From positions 1 through 39,619 of the forward strand of contig JAGWPU010000078.1 of the NCBI GenBank assembly GCA_028870355.1: a stretch of DNA of 39,619 nucleotides. The letters run 5' to 3'. A program made the translations under genes and the position numbers. Shown here in pieces: positions 1-8,013 of this stretch. Numbering within the stretch: position 1 is the stretch's first letter; the number at the start of each line of letters is the position of its first letter. Source of the DNA: Gammaproteobacteria bacterium. Lineage in GTDB: Bacteria; Pseudomonadota; Gammaproteobacteria; Steroidobacterales; Steroidobacteraceae. The notes below the pieces were generated by a model. That model was not told the DNA's origin, searched no databases, and was given only the letters and a program-made list of their open reading frames with translations.

Positions 1-26
1 CCAAAAGCAATGTCGAAAGCGAGCTT

Positions 27-263
27 TTGCCGCAGGCCCAATGGCCTGCGCGTCTACCTTCCCCCCGTATCTGCTTGCGTGATATCGACGCCATCCGGCG
101 AGAGATGGGCCGTGTATACCGGGATGCGCGGCGCGGTCAGATTGAAAGCACCGAGGCCGCGCGGCTGGTGTACATCCTGGCCGAGCTGCGGAAGACCTAC
201 GAAGCAAGCACCCTTGAGCGGCGACTGATCGCATTGGAGAGCGAAAATGACGAAGGCACTTGA
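27..263 (+). CDS. Small phage-type hypothetical protein, possibly partial at left edge
   Basis: Short protein of about 78 residues when started at the TTG at 27; the frame is open to the left edge, so the true start may lie outside the window. The core (DIDAIRREMGRVYRDARRG, then a helix ending in ERRLIALE) resembles small helical proteins often found in prophages and other mobile regions. This is family-level recollection, not a verified match. It overlaps the next ORF by 17 bases, a compact phage-like arrangement. No function can be given. Confidence 0.45.
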   Translation: MPQAQWPARLPSPRICLRDIDAIRREMGRVYRDARRGQIESTEAARLVYILAELRKTYEASTLERRLIALESENDEGT

Positions 264-477
264 GCATCGCATCGAGGCGCTGGAGAGGCGCAGCAAGTCT
301 GCGGACTGCACCTGTGATCGGGCAGAGAACCAAGTCCGACTTGTCGTTATTGATCCGCGTTGGCACCCGGAGCGGGTCCGCGCCGAGGAAGACGCTGTGG
401 CCCAAGGCAATTGTCCCGTCCATCCCGGACGGCGTGCCCCCGTGGTGCAACTGAGTCCAACTGACGCATTGGTATAG
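247..477 (+). CDS. Small hypothetical protein with LExRIExLExR coiled-coil start
   Basis: Encodes about 76 residues. The N-terminus (MTKALEHRIEALERR) is a short amphipathic helix, and the remainder contains a CTC and a single later Cys with no recognised fold. It starts inside the end of the preceding ORF, suggesting translational coupling. The N-terminal helix is repeated almost exactly in the next ORF (LERRIETLEARR), so the two are probably paralogues or share a module. Proteins of this type occur in prophage regions. Function unknown. Confidence 0.45.
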   Translation: MTKALEHRIEALERRSKSADCTCDRAENQVRLVVIDPRWHPERVRAEEDAVAQGNCPVHPGRRAPVVQLSPTDALV

Positions 478-505
478 CGGCGACTCGCCGAATTGGAGAC
501 TGACA

Positions 506-694
506 ATGGCAACCAATCTTGAGCGACGTATCGAGACCCTGGAGGCGCGGCGATTGACCGGAGGACCTCGCATTGCCGTCATCCACCAAAACAAGGATGG
601 CACATGGCCCGACGAGCCGAACGCCGCGCTTGTAATTTGCGTGCGGCGAATGGGCGTCATAGAGCTGAGCGACTCAGGGCACGGGCATAGCTAA
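506..694 (+). CDS. Small hypothetical protein, second copy of the LERRIETLE helix
   Basis: Encodes 62 residues, MATNLERRIETLEARR at the N-terminus followed by a short beta-rich segment (RIAVIHQNKDGTW). The start ATG follows a weak purine-rich stretch. It shares its N-terminal helix with the ORF at 247-477 and lies in the same direction, completing a run of three tiny ORFs. The ORF ends 16 bases before a hairpin plus T-run. Phage or mobile-element origin is inferred from size, spacing and neighbours; no function is assigned. Confidence 0.45.
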   Translation: MATNLERRIETLEARRLTGGPRIAVIHQNKDGTWPDEPNAALVICVRRMGVIELSDSGHGHS

Positions 695-710
695 ATCGGT
701 GCGGGCCATA

Positions 711-734
711 TTGCGCGAGCTTGCGCGGGTTTTT
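711..734 (+). terminator. Candidate rho-independent terminator
   Basis: A GC hairpin (GCGC arms extended by G-U pairs around an AGCT loop, 711-728) is followed by a run of five T at 730-734. It lies just downstream of the last of three small plus-strand ORFs and would end their transcript. The stem is short, so support is moderate. Confidence 0.4.
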
Positions 735-844
735 GCGGCTTCAATGCCAGCAGCTCACCGCGTATCGGCTCGGTGATCAGTGACGGGCCAATCTCTAGTG
801 GAAGCGGAATCAGATATTTTGCCGAATCGCTCTTTGTGGGTGCC

Positions 845-1813
845 TTACTGTTTCGCCTGATTCATAAGCTTCTTTGACATTTCTAACAGGCGCACTTGGT
901 CCGACGGGATAGTGGAATCGATAGCATTCCAAACCTTAATAGTCTGCTTGGTCTCTGCATCTGCGGAGGCATAAATCTTATTAATCGTAGAGTCCTTTGA
1001 GGAATCGTTGCCGTTAATGATGTCATTGCGAAGGGCTTTGTATTCTAACCGGCTAACATGTGAAAAGCGGCGCAGGTCCTCCCATGCGCTTACATCAAAG
1101 GAATCTCGCCTCAGCGGCGCTATCAATGCTTTGTTTAGCCACGCTGCCTCTTCCCGGTCTGGACTAGGAAGTTTTTTGGGTTCAAGTGGCCCCTTTGTTT
1201 TGTATTTTTCTTGTAGTCGCGAATACATCGTCATTTCATTGGATCTCTCCAAATTAATGAGACGTACGGTTGCGTTTCGCTCTGCGTTAAAAAATGCAAC
1301 GTCGATGCTGCACGTACTGGTGTTGCTAGGGCGGCGCATAACGTCCATTGAATACTTGCCCAGCGCTATGCCAAATGCTGCGAGAAGCCTTAGGCCGTCT
1401 CTTGATGATTTGTTCTTCAAATTAATCGGTACGCCGTCTAGATTATCAACGGCATTTGACATGACGTGATCGTCGCGTTGAAGCCTGCTCTCAGCAAGTT
1501 GACCCATCTGGTTCATGATTAGCTGACTTCGCAGATTCTCAAAATTTTCGATCTGCGTTGGTGTTAGCTGCTTTCCTATGGACTCGCGAGGATTAGTGGC
1601 CAGCGCGCTAATTTTTTTGATGCGATTGATTAAGAGGATCGCCTGATTGGCCGCATCTCCTTGGCGGTCAACGCTGGAGACGTAATCAACCGAGAGCGCC
1701 CGGCTAGGGGTGCATGACGGTAATGGGATTGCAGAAACTGATGGTGGAAAACGTGGCGAGGCATCCACAACGCCGGATAGAACGAGCGCCAAACTCAGGT
1801 AATGCGCTTTCAT
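845..1813 (-). CDS. Unknown secreted or periplasmic protein, AT-richer than its surroundings
   Basis: Encodes 322 residues. The first 19 residues (MKAHYLSLALVLSGVVDAS) form a typical Sec signal peptide, so the product is probably periplasmic or secreted. The mature part is mostly helical and polar, with two cysteines (in PSCTPS and TSTCSID), Lys/Asn-rich, and has no motif I recognise. A ribosome site GGAGAA sits a few bases before the ATG. Base composition and codon choice (many A/T-ending codons) differ sharply from every gene to the right, which together with the adjacent tRNA-Leu 3' end points to horizontal acquisition. It faces away from the tRNA, toward the phage-type ORFs. Confidence 0.7.
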   Translation of the reverse strand: MKAHYLSLALVLSGVVDASPRFPPSVSAIPLPSCTPSRALSVDYVSSVDRQGDAANQAILLINRIKKISALATNPRESIGKQLTPTQIENFENLRSQLIMNQMGQLAESRLQRDDHVMSNAVDNLDGVPINLKNKSSRDGLRLLAAFGIALGKYSMDVMRRPSNTSTCSIDVAFFNAERNATVRLINLERSNEMTMYSRLQEKYKTKGPLEPKKLPSPDREEAAWLNKALIAPLRRDSFDVSAWEDLRRFSHVSRLEYKALRNDIINGNDSSKDSTINKIYASADAETKQTIKVWNAIDSTIPSDQVRLLEMSKKLMNQAKQ

Positions 1814-2092
1814 TCAATTCTCCATAGTTGTGCGCTAGCGGCACTCGCGCCCTGGCCGAACGGCTGCGTCCCGCTTTTCGGGCGGAGCTGGCTGGCAGTA
1901 AGGCAGTAGTGCGACTCTGGGGACGAGGATACCCCCTGTCCGGGGGCGGCGACGCACCTCCGACCGGGCGCGATACTCCCACGCAACCGGGGCAATTCCA
2001 AGAAACGGCAACGGAACGGCAACGAATCGGCCAACATCCCCACGCTTATCGCAACGGACTAACGAGGGACTCCGATAAATAATTGTTTTTAT
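1814..2092. other. Intergenic spacer between the island gene and tRNA-Leu
   Basis: High-GC spacer with no convincing coding frame. It must carry the promoter of the 845-1813 gene and lies immediately 3' of tRNA-Leu, the side where tRNA-targeting integrases insert. A short AT-rich stretch (2075-2092) abuts the tRNA 3' end. I see no integrase, and no second copy of the tRNA 3' end within the window. Confidence 0.5.
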
Positions 2093-2179
2093 TGGTGCCC
2101 CGGGCCGGACTCGAACCGGCACGACCTTGCGGTCAACGGATTTTAAGTCCGTTGCGTCTACCGATTTCGCCACCGGGGC
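2093..2179 (-). tRNA. tRNA-Leu(UAA)
   Basis: An 87-nt class II tRNA on the minus strand, including the encoded CCA. The acceptor stem GCCCCGG (5' end at 2179) pairs with CCGGGGC near 2095-2101. The anticodon loop CTTAAAA gives anticodon TAA (leucine, UUA codons), on a stem ACGGA/TCCGT. A long variable arm and a T-arm with GTTCGAG follow. The sequence around the T-arm and 3' end is a frequent attachment site for integrating elements, and mobile-looking genes lie directly beyond the 3' end. Confidence 0.95.
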
Positions 2180-2320
2180 ATGCGAGCCGCCGGAGTGTAC
2201 CGGCCCCGGCGGCCGGCAGCCTAGCGGGAATCGAACCGGATCCGCATCCGTGGAATCCCGTGGTGGCTTCAACCGGTTGATTTCGTTAAGCTCGCGGCCC
2301 CATGAACGGCGTCCTCCGCG

Positions 2321-2950
2321 ATGCATGAGCCGGCCGTCGGATTGACGGCCGAGAAGATCCACGTTTGGCGAGGCGACCGGCATGTGCTGCGGGGCGTGAG
2401 CTTCGCCGCACGGCCGGGGTGTCTGCTGCACGTGCATGGTCCGAACGGCACCGGCAAGACCACGCTGCTGCGGGTGCTGTGCGGCTTGCTGCGCCCCGAA
2501 AGCGGGGTGGTGCGCTGGGGCGGCGACCCGATCGAGACGATCCGCAGCGAGTACCAGCGCGCGATGACCTACGCATCGCACGAGGCGGCCTTGAAGGGCG
2601 ATCTGACGGCGCTCGAGAACCTGCGTTACGCGGTCGGCTTGAAGCGACGGGTGCCCGATGCGCAGCTTCGAACGACCCTCGAGCGGACCGGGGTCGGGCT
2701 GTGTGCCGACCTGCCCGCACGGGTGCTGTCGGCGGGCCAGCGGCGTCGCGTCGCGATGGCCCGCGTGCTCGCCATGCGATCGACGCTGTGGCTGCTCGAC
2801 GAGCCGTACACGAACCTCGATGCGAAGGGTGGGGATCTGCTCACCGCGCTGCTCGACGAGCACGTCGGCGCGGGCGGGATCGCGCTGGTCGTCGCGCATC
2901 ACGCGCTGCCGCTCACCGGCGCGGTCGACCGTCTGGAACTCGCGGCATGA
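2321..2950 (+). CDS. ccmA: Haem exporter ATP-binding protein CcmA
   Basis: ATPase of the CcmABCD complex, which releases holo-CcmE loaded with haem during System I cytochrome c maturation. It has 209 residues, usual for CcmA, with a Walker A at 40-47 (GPNGTGKT), a degenerate ABC signature LSAGQ at 136-140 that is typical of CcmA, and a Walker B ending LLDEP at about 158-162. It is first in an unbroken nine-gene operon. Its stop overlaps the ccmB start (ATGA). The 140-base gap from the divergent tRNA-Leu must hold the operon promoter; I could not pick out clear -35/-10 boxes there. Confidence 0.95.
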   Translation: MHEPAVGLTAEKIHVWRGDRHVLRGVSFAARPGCLLHVHGPNGTGKTTLLRVLCGLLRPESGVVRWGGDPIETIRSEYQRAMTYASHEAALKGDLTALENLRYAVGLKRRVPDAQLRTTLERTGVGLCADLPARVLSAGQRRRVAMARVLAMRSTLWLLDEPYTNLDAKGGDLLTALLDEHVGAGGIALVVAHHALPLTGAVDRLELAA

Positions 2951-3642
2951 GCGCCGCCGAAACGGACGTGGGCCTCCTCCGCGGGATCGGCTTGGTGCTG
3001 GCCCGGGAATTGCGCCTCGGCTTCCGCCGACCCGACCAGCTCCTGCAGCCGCTGGTGTTCTTCCTGATCGTCACGACGCTGTTCCCGCTCGCGCTGAGCC
3101 CGTTGACGTCCTTGCTGCGCGCGATGGCCCCGGGCGTGCTGTGGGTCGCGGCGCTGCTGTCCTCGCTCCTGTCGATGGAGACGCTGTTCAAGGCGGACGC
3201 GGACGACGGAACCTTGGAGCAGCTCGCGCTGTCATCACAACCGCTGGGTGCGATCGTCGTCGCGAAGACGATCGCGCACTGGCTCGTGAGCGGCGCAGCA
3301 CTGGTCGCGATGTCGCCGCTGGTCGCGACCGCCTTGTCGGTGCCGCCGCGGGCATTGCCGACGATGCTCGCGAGCCTCGCGTTGGGTACACTGACGCTCA
3401 GCTGGCTCGGCGCGATCGGCGCCGGGCTGACGGTGGGGTTGCGCCGCGGGGGAGTCCTGCTGTCGCTGATCGTGCTGCCGCTCGCGATGCCGCTGCTGAT
3501 CTTCGGCGCGAGCGCGACGGATCGCGCGATCGGCGGCGAGAATCCGGCCGGCGCACTGTATTTTCTCGCGGCGCTGTGTGTGTTCACGACCAGCCTGGGG
3601 CCGCTGGCCGCGTCTGCTGCGCTGCGGATCACGCTGGAATGA
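2947..3642 (+). CDS. ccmB: Haem exporter permease CcmB
   Basis: Integral membrane partner of CcmA in the CcmABCD haem-handling complex. It has 231 residues with about six hydrophobic segments, close to the family length. The N-terminal cytosolic region has LARELRLGFRRPDQLLQP and a later loop has ETLFKADADDGTLEQL, both characteristic of CcmB. The ATG at 2947 overlaps the ccmA stop by four bases, giving translational coupling, and ccmC follows after 23 bases. Confidence 0.95.
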   Translation: MSAAETDVGLLRGIGLVLARELRLGFRRPDQLLQPLVFFLIVTTLFPLALSPLTSLLRAMAPGVLWVAALLSSLLSMETLFKADADDGTLEQLALSSQPLGAIVVAKTIAHWLVSGAALVAMSPLVATALSVPPRALPTMLASLALGTLTLSWLGAIGAGLTVGLRRGGVLLSLIVLPLAMPLLIFGASATDRAIGGENPAGALYFLAALCVFTTSLGPLAASAALRITLE

Positions 3643-3665
3643 CGAGAGGCGGTTGACGAGCGATC

Positions 3666-4400
3666 ATGTGGAAATGGTTTCATCGACTGGCCTCGCCGCC
3701 GCACCTGTATCGCACCGCTGCCGCGTTCGCGCCCTGGTTCGCGTTCGCCGCGGCGTTGCTGATCGGCTACGGGCTCGTCGACGGTCTCGTGTTCGCGCCG
3801 CCGGACTACCAGCAGGGCGATGCGTTCCGGATCATCTACGTGCATGCACCGAGCGCGTGGCTGTCGCTGTTCGGCTACACCACGATGGCCGTCGCCGGCG
3901 CGATCGCGCTGATCTGGCGGATCAAGGTGGGCTACGCAGTCGCCGCCGCGGCCGCGCCGGTCGGCGCGTCGTTCACGCTGTCCGCGCTCGTGACCGGCTC
4001 GCTCTGGGGTCGACCGATGTGGGGCACCTACTGGGCCTGGGATCCGCGGCTCACCTCGGAGCTGATCCTGCTGTTCCTCTATTTCGGCGTGATCTCGCTG
4101 CGCAAGGCCTTCGAGGATCCGAACCGGGGCGATCGGGCGTCCGCACTGCTCGGCATCGTCGGCTTCGTGAACGTCCCGATCGTGCACTTCTCGGTCTATT
4201 GGTGGAATTCCCTGCACCAGGGCGGTACGGTGATGCGTCTCGGGAAGCCGGAGATGCCGGGCAGCATGCTGTGGCCGCTGCTCGCGATGCTCGCGGGCTT
4301 CATGTGCTTCTTCGGTGCCGTTCTCTGCGTGCGGGTGCGCGGCGAGATCCTGAGCCGCGAGCGCCAGTCGACCTGGGTGCGCGAGGTGGTCTCGGCATGA
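3666..4400 (+). CDS. ccmC: Haem handling protein CcmC
   Basis: Membrane protein of the haem-handling family that transfers haem to CcmE on the periplasmic side. It has 244 residues and six transmembrane segments. The tryptophan-rich WWD motif lies at about 114-126 (LWGRPMWGTYWAWD), and flanking histidines at about H60 and H174 match the expected axial haem ligands. Its stop overlaps the ccmD start (ATGA), so the product is made together with CcmD, its stabilising partner. Confidence 0.96.
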   Translation: MWKWFHRLASPPHLYRTAAAFAPWFAFAAALLIGYGLVDGLVFAPPDYQQGDAFRIIYVHAPSAWLSLFGYTTMAVAGAIALIWRIKVGYAVAAAAAPVGASFTLSALVTGSLWGRPMWGTYWAWDPRLTSELILLFLYFGVISLRKAFEDPNRGDRASALLGIVGFVNVPIVHFSVYWWNSLHQGGTVMRLGKPEMPGSMLWPLLAMLAGFMCFFGAVLCVRVRGEILSRERQSTWVREVVSA

Positions 4401-4573
4401 TCCTGCGGAGCGGGTTCTGGGCGATGGGCGGGTACGCGCGGTTCGTCTGGCCGAGCATCGGCTTCGCGCTCGCGATCCTCGCGTGGAACGTCTGGTCGGC
4501 GCGGCGCCATCACGCGCGGGCCTTGGTGCGCGTGCGTCGCGCGATCCAGATGGCGAGGAGCGAAGAGTCATGA
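4397..4573 (+). CDS. ccmD: Haem exporter subunit CcmD
   Basis: Small membrane protein of 58 residues that helps release holo-CcmE from CcmABC. It shows the classic CcmD layout: a short N-terminal part ending MGGYARFVWPSIG, one hydrophobic segment (FALAILAWNVW), then a basic tail rich in Arg/His. It overlaps ccmC by four bases and ccmE by four bases. The identification rests on position and topology as well as the GGYARFVW stretch. Confidence 0.9.
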   Translation: MILRSGFWAMGGYARFVWPSIGFALAILAWNVWSARRHHARALVRVRRAIQMARSEES

Positions 4574-5028
4574 CACCGCGTCGCAAGCGTCTGTGGGTGG
4601 TCCTCGGCATCCTCGCGGGCGTGTCCGCATCGGTCGCGCTCGCGGTGGTCGCCGGCCGCCAGGACATCAGCTTCTATTACGTGCCGACCCAGGTGGCGCT
4701 CGGCAAGGAGCCTCGCGACAAGGATTTCCGGATCGGCGGTCTGGTGATGAAGGGCAGCGTGCAGCGCAAGCCCGGTGACATGACGGTGCACTTCGTGCTG
4801 ACCGACTACGCGCACCAGGTGCCGGTCCAGTACACCGGCGTGCTGCCCGACCTGTTCCGCGAGGGACAGGGAATCATCGCGCACGGGCAGCTCGGGCCGA
4901 ACGGCGTGTTCATCGCGGACGAAGTGCTCGCGAAGCACGACTCGAAGTACATGCCGCCGGAGATCGCGGCCTCGTTGAAGAAGAACGGGGCGAACGCCGC
5001 GGCCGCGGCGCCGATGCCGAAGGGATAG
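4570..5028 (+). CDS. ccmE: Periplasmic haem chaperone CcmE
   Basis: Haem chaperone that binds haem covalently through a histidine and passes it to the CcmFH lyase. It has 152 residues: a basic cytosolic start (MTPRRKRLW), one signal anchor (about 9-28), then a beta-barrel OB-fold domain. The haem-binding motif LAKHDSKYMPPE contains H123 and Y127. The ATG at 4570 overlapping the ccmD stop is preferred over an in-frame upstream start at 4483, because it gives the standard short cytosolic tail. Confidence 0.96.
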   Translation: MTPRRKRLWVVLGILAGVSASVALAVVAGRQDISFYYVPTQVALGKEPRDKDFRIGGLVMKGSVQRKPGDMTVHFVLTDYAHQVPVQYTGVLPDLFREGQGIIAHGQLGPNGVFIADEVLAKHDSKYMPPEIAASLKKNGANAAAAAPMPKG

Positions 5029-5036
5029 GAGGACCG

Positions 5037-7016
5037 ATGATTCCGGAACTCGGGATGTTCGCATTGATTCTCGCGCTGCTGCTCAGCGCCGCCCAGGCGT
5101 TCTTCGGGCTCGCCGGTCCGTGGCTCGGCAAGCCGCAATGGAGCGCGGTCGCGCGACCGGCGGTCGCCGGGCAGTTCGTGTTCGTGGCGCTGAGCTTCGG
5201 CTGTCTGGTCCACGCGTTCGTCGTCAACGATTTCTCCGTGCTCTACGTCGCGAACAACTCCAACACGCAGTTGCCGCTCTTCTATCGGGTCACCGCGGTC
5301 TGGGGTGCACACGAAGGCTCGCTCCTGCTGTGGATCCTGATCCTGTCGATCTGGAACCTCGCGGTCGCCGCGTTCAGCCGCGGACTGCCGCCGACGTTCG
5401 CGGCGCGGGTGCTCGGCGTGCTCGGCCTGGTGAGCACGGGCTTCCAGCTGTTCACGCTGTGGACCTCGAATCCGTTCACCCGCCTGATCCCCGCGGCGCC
5501 GAACGGCGCGAGCCTGAACCCGATCCTCCAGGACTTCGCGCTGGCGATCCACCCGCCGATGCTCTACACCGGATACGTCGGCTTCTCCGTCGCCTTCGCG
5601 TTCGCGGTCGCGGCGATGATCGAGGGACGGCTGGACCAGTCCTGGGCGAAGTGGACGCGCCCGTGGACGCTCGCGGCATGGATCTGCCTCACCGTCGGGA
5701 TCACGCTCGGGAGTTGGTGGGCGTACTACGAACTCGGCTGGGGCGGGTGGTGGTTCTGGGATCCGGTCGAGAACGCGTCGTTCATGCCGTGGCTGGTCGG
5801 CACCGCGCTGATCCACAGCCTGAGCGTCACCGAGAAGCGCGGGATCTTCAAGAGCTGGACGCTGCTGCTGTCGATCTTCGCGTTCTCGTTGTCCCTGATC
5901 GGAACCTTCCTCGTGCGCTCCGGCGTGCTGGTCTCGGTGCATTCGTTCGCGACCGACCCGCGCCGGGGGCTGTTCATCCTCGCCGGACTCGCGGTCACGG
6001 TCGGCGGTTCGCTCGGCCTGTACGCGTGGCGCGCGCCGAAGCTCTACGTGCCCGGGGGATTCGAATTGTTCTCGCGGGAGTTCTTCCTGGTCGTGAACAA
6101 CGTGCTGCTGGTCGCGGCCGCCGGCCTCGTGCTCTGGGGCACGCTCGCGCCGCTGTTCTACGAATTGCTCGGGATCGGCAAGATCTCGGTCGGCCCGCCG
6201 GTGTTCAACCTGATGTTCCTGGTGCCGATGCTGCCGATGCTCGGGTTCCTCGCGATCGGCATGCACGCCGCCTGGCGGCGGGGCAGGCTCACGACGGTCG
6301 CGAAGCCGATCTGGATCCTGCTCGTGGTCGGACTCGTACTCGCGTTCGTGATCCTGCGCTACGGCTACGGTTCCTTGCCCTGGGCGGGCTTCGCCGGAAT
6401 GACGTTCGGGGTCTGGATCATCCTGTCGGCGCTCCTCGAGCCGCTGCGGCGGATCCGCCAGCGTCAGACGCTCACGACCGCGCTCGTCGGCATGACGATC
6501 GCGCACATCGGCGTCGGGATGTTCGCGATCGCAGTGAGCACGGTCTCGAACTTCAAGATCGACAAGGACGTCGCGCTGAAGCCGGGTCAAACCTTCTCGA
6601 TCGCAGGTTACGACTTCAAGTTCCTGTCGACGAAGCCGGTGTTCGGTCCGAACTACGAAGCGGTGCAGGGAACCTTCGACGTCACTCACGACGGCCGACC
6701 GGTCGCGACCCTGACTCCGCAGAAGCGCCGCTTCGTCGTCCAGCAGATCGACAACAGCCATGCGGCGATCACCTTCAACTGGGGGCGCGATCTGTTCGTC
6801 GCGATGGGCAACTCCCTCGGCGAGGGCGCGTGGAGCCTGCGGATCCAGTACAAGCCGCTGATGCGCTACGTGTGGCTCGGCGCGCTGTTGATGGCGGTCG
6901 GGGGCGGCGTGTGCGCGAGCGATCGTCGCTACCGGGTGAAGGCGGCGGCGACGGCCGAGGATCGCGTGGCTCGGGCGCCGGGGCCGGACCCGAAGCCCTC
7001 CGCCGGGGTCGCGTGA
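5037..7016 (+). CDS. ccmF: Haem lyase subunit CcmF
   Basis: Large membrane subunit of the haem lyase that joins haem from CcmE to apocytochrome c. It has 659 residues, a normal CcmF length, with many hydrophobic helices. The WWD domain at about 225-250 reads GSWWAYYELGWGGWWFWDP. A ribosome site (AGGAGG) sits just before the ATG. The C-terminal segment includes the conserved periplasmic domain before the last helix. The stop overlaps the ccmG start (TGATG). Confidence 0.97.
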   Translation: MIPELGMFALILALLLSAAQAFFGLAGPWLGKPQWSAVARPAVAGQFVFVALSFGCLVHAFVVNDFSVLYVANNSNTQLPLFYRVTAVWGAHEGSLLLWILILSIWNLAVAAFSRGLPPTFAARVLGVLGLVSTGFQLFTLWTSNPFTRLIPAAPNGASLNPILQDFALAIHPPMLYTGYVGFSVAFAFAVAAMIEGRLDQSWAKWTRPWTLAAWICLTVGITLGSWWAYYELGWGGWWFWDPVENASFMPWLVGTALIHSLSVTEKRGIFKSWTLLLSIFAFSLSLIGTFLVRSGVLVSVHSFATDPRRGLFILAGLAVTVGGSLGLYAWRAPKLYVPGGFELFSREFFLVVNNVLLVAAAGLVLWGTLAPLFYELLGIGKISVGPPVFNLMFLVPMLPMLGFLAIGMHAAWRRGRLTTVAKPIWILLVVGLVLAFVILRYGYGSLPWAGFAGMTFGVWIILSALLEPLRRIRQRQTLTTALVGMTIAHIGVGMFAIAVSTVSNFKIDKDVALKPGQTFSIAGYDFKFLSTKPVFGPNYEAVQGTFDVTHDGRPVATLTPQKRRFVVQQIDNSHAAITFNWGRDLFVAMGNSLGEGAWSLRIQYKPLMRYVWLGALLMAVGGGVCASDRRYRVKAAATAEDRVARAPGPDPKPSAGVA

Positions 7017-7555
7017 TGTGGAAATACCTGCTGCCGGTGATCGCGTTCGTGGGCCTGCTCGTGCTGTTCGCGGTCGGATTGAATCCGAAGCGCGACCTGC
7101 ACTACCTGCCGTCGCCGCTGATCGGCAAGCCCGCGCCCGAGTTCACGCTCACGGACGTGCTATATCCGAATCGCACCGTGAGCAATCGACCGCTCGCGGG
7201 ACACGTCTACGTGTTCAACGTGTGGGCGACCTGGTGCGAGGCCTGCCGCGAGGAGCAGCACACGCTCCTCGAGATCGCGCAGCAGCACGTGGTGCCGATC
7301 CTCGGCCTCGACTGGAACGACGACCGGGGGCGCGCGCAGGAGTGGCTCCGGGAGCTCGGCGACCCTTACTCCGGCGTCGGTTTCGACCAGAATGGTCGCG
7401 TCGCGATCAACTGGGGGGTCTACGGCGCGCCGGAGACCTACCTCGTCGATCGCAAGGGCCGGATCGTGTTCAAGCACATCGCGCCGATGACGATGCAGGT
7501 CTGGAACAAGGAATTCCTCCCGCGCATCGCGGCGGCGCGCCGGGGTGGCGCATGA
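7016..7555 (+). CDS. ccmG: Thiol:disulfide interchange protein CcmG/DsbE
   Basis: Membrane-anchored thioredoxin-fold protein that keeps the apocytochrome CxxCH cysteines reduced before haem ligation. It has 179 residues: an N-terminal anchor (about 4-21), then a thioredoxin-like domain with the active site WCEAC (C74, C77). The later YGAPETYLVD segment carries the conserved cis-proline region. The start is the ATG overlapping the ccmF stop; its own stop overlaps ccmH (ATGA). Confidence 0.95.
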   Translation: MWKYLLPVIAFVGLLVLFAVGLNPKRDLHYLPSPLIGKPAPEFTLTDVLYPNRTVSNRPLAGHVYVFNVWATWCEACREEQHTLLEIAQQHVVPILGLDWNDDRGRAQEWLRELGDPYSGVGFDQNGRVAINWGVYGAPETYLVDRKGRIVFKHIAPMTMQVWNKEFLPRIAAARRGGA

Positions 7556-8013
7556 GGATCGCGCGGCGCCTCGCGGTGAGAATCGGCGGCGCGGCGCTCG
7601 CGGTGTGGCTGATCGGCGCGCCGGGCGCGCGGGCCGCCGGCGCGTACGTCGACGGGGAGATCGCGAATCCTGCGCTGCAGGCCCGCTATGAGCACATCAC
7701 CCACCGACTGCGCTGCCTCGTGTGCCAGAACGAGACGGTCGCGGATTCCGACGCCGAGCTCGCCGCCGAACTGCGCGCCGAGGTTCGACAGATGCTGCTC
7801 GCCGGCAAGACGAACACCGAGATCTACCGCTTCATGAAGGACCGCTATGGGGAGTTCGTGCTCTACGATCCCCCGGTCGACGCGAAGACGGTGTTCATCT
7901 GGGGCGCGCCGTTCGCGTTCCTGTTGATCGGAGGCATCGTGGTCTATCGGATCGTTCGCGCCCGTTCGAAGATGCCCCTCGACGAAGAACTCGACACGGG
8001 ATCCACACCCTGA
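7552..8013 (+). CDS. ccmH: Apocytochrome-binding thioreductase CcmH (CcmL type)
   Basis: Periplasmic dithiol protein that works with CcmG and CcmF. It has 153 residues: signal peptide (cleavage near ARAAG at 26-30), the family motif LRCLVCQN with the redox pair C55/C58, and a C-terminal transmembrane helix (about 119-138). This is the short form; the TPR part found at the C-terminus of E. coli CcmH is supplied by the separate downstream ccmI. Confidence 0.95.
   Translation: MRIARRLAVRIGGAALAVWLIGAPGARAAGAYVDGEIANPALQARYEHITHRLRCLVCQNETVADSDAELAAELRAEVRQMLLAGKTNTEIYRFMKDRYGEFVLYDPPVDAKTVFIWGAPFAFLLIGGIVVYRIVRARSKMPLDEELDTGSTP

Noticed and set aside
2219..2260. GGGAATCGAACCGGATCC resembles a tRNA T-arm in reverse complement
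   Set aside because: The flanking stems do not pair and no anticodon arm or acceptor stem can be built; at most a decayed tRNA fragment, too weak to annotate.
1835..2902. Long minus-strand open frame covering the tRNA and start of ccmA
   Set aside because: It reads through tRNA-Leu (the VAKSVDATDLKSVDRKVVPVRVRPG stretch is translated tRNA) and is antisense to ccmA; a GC-rich shadow frame.
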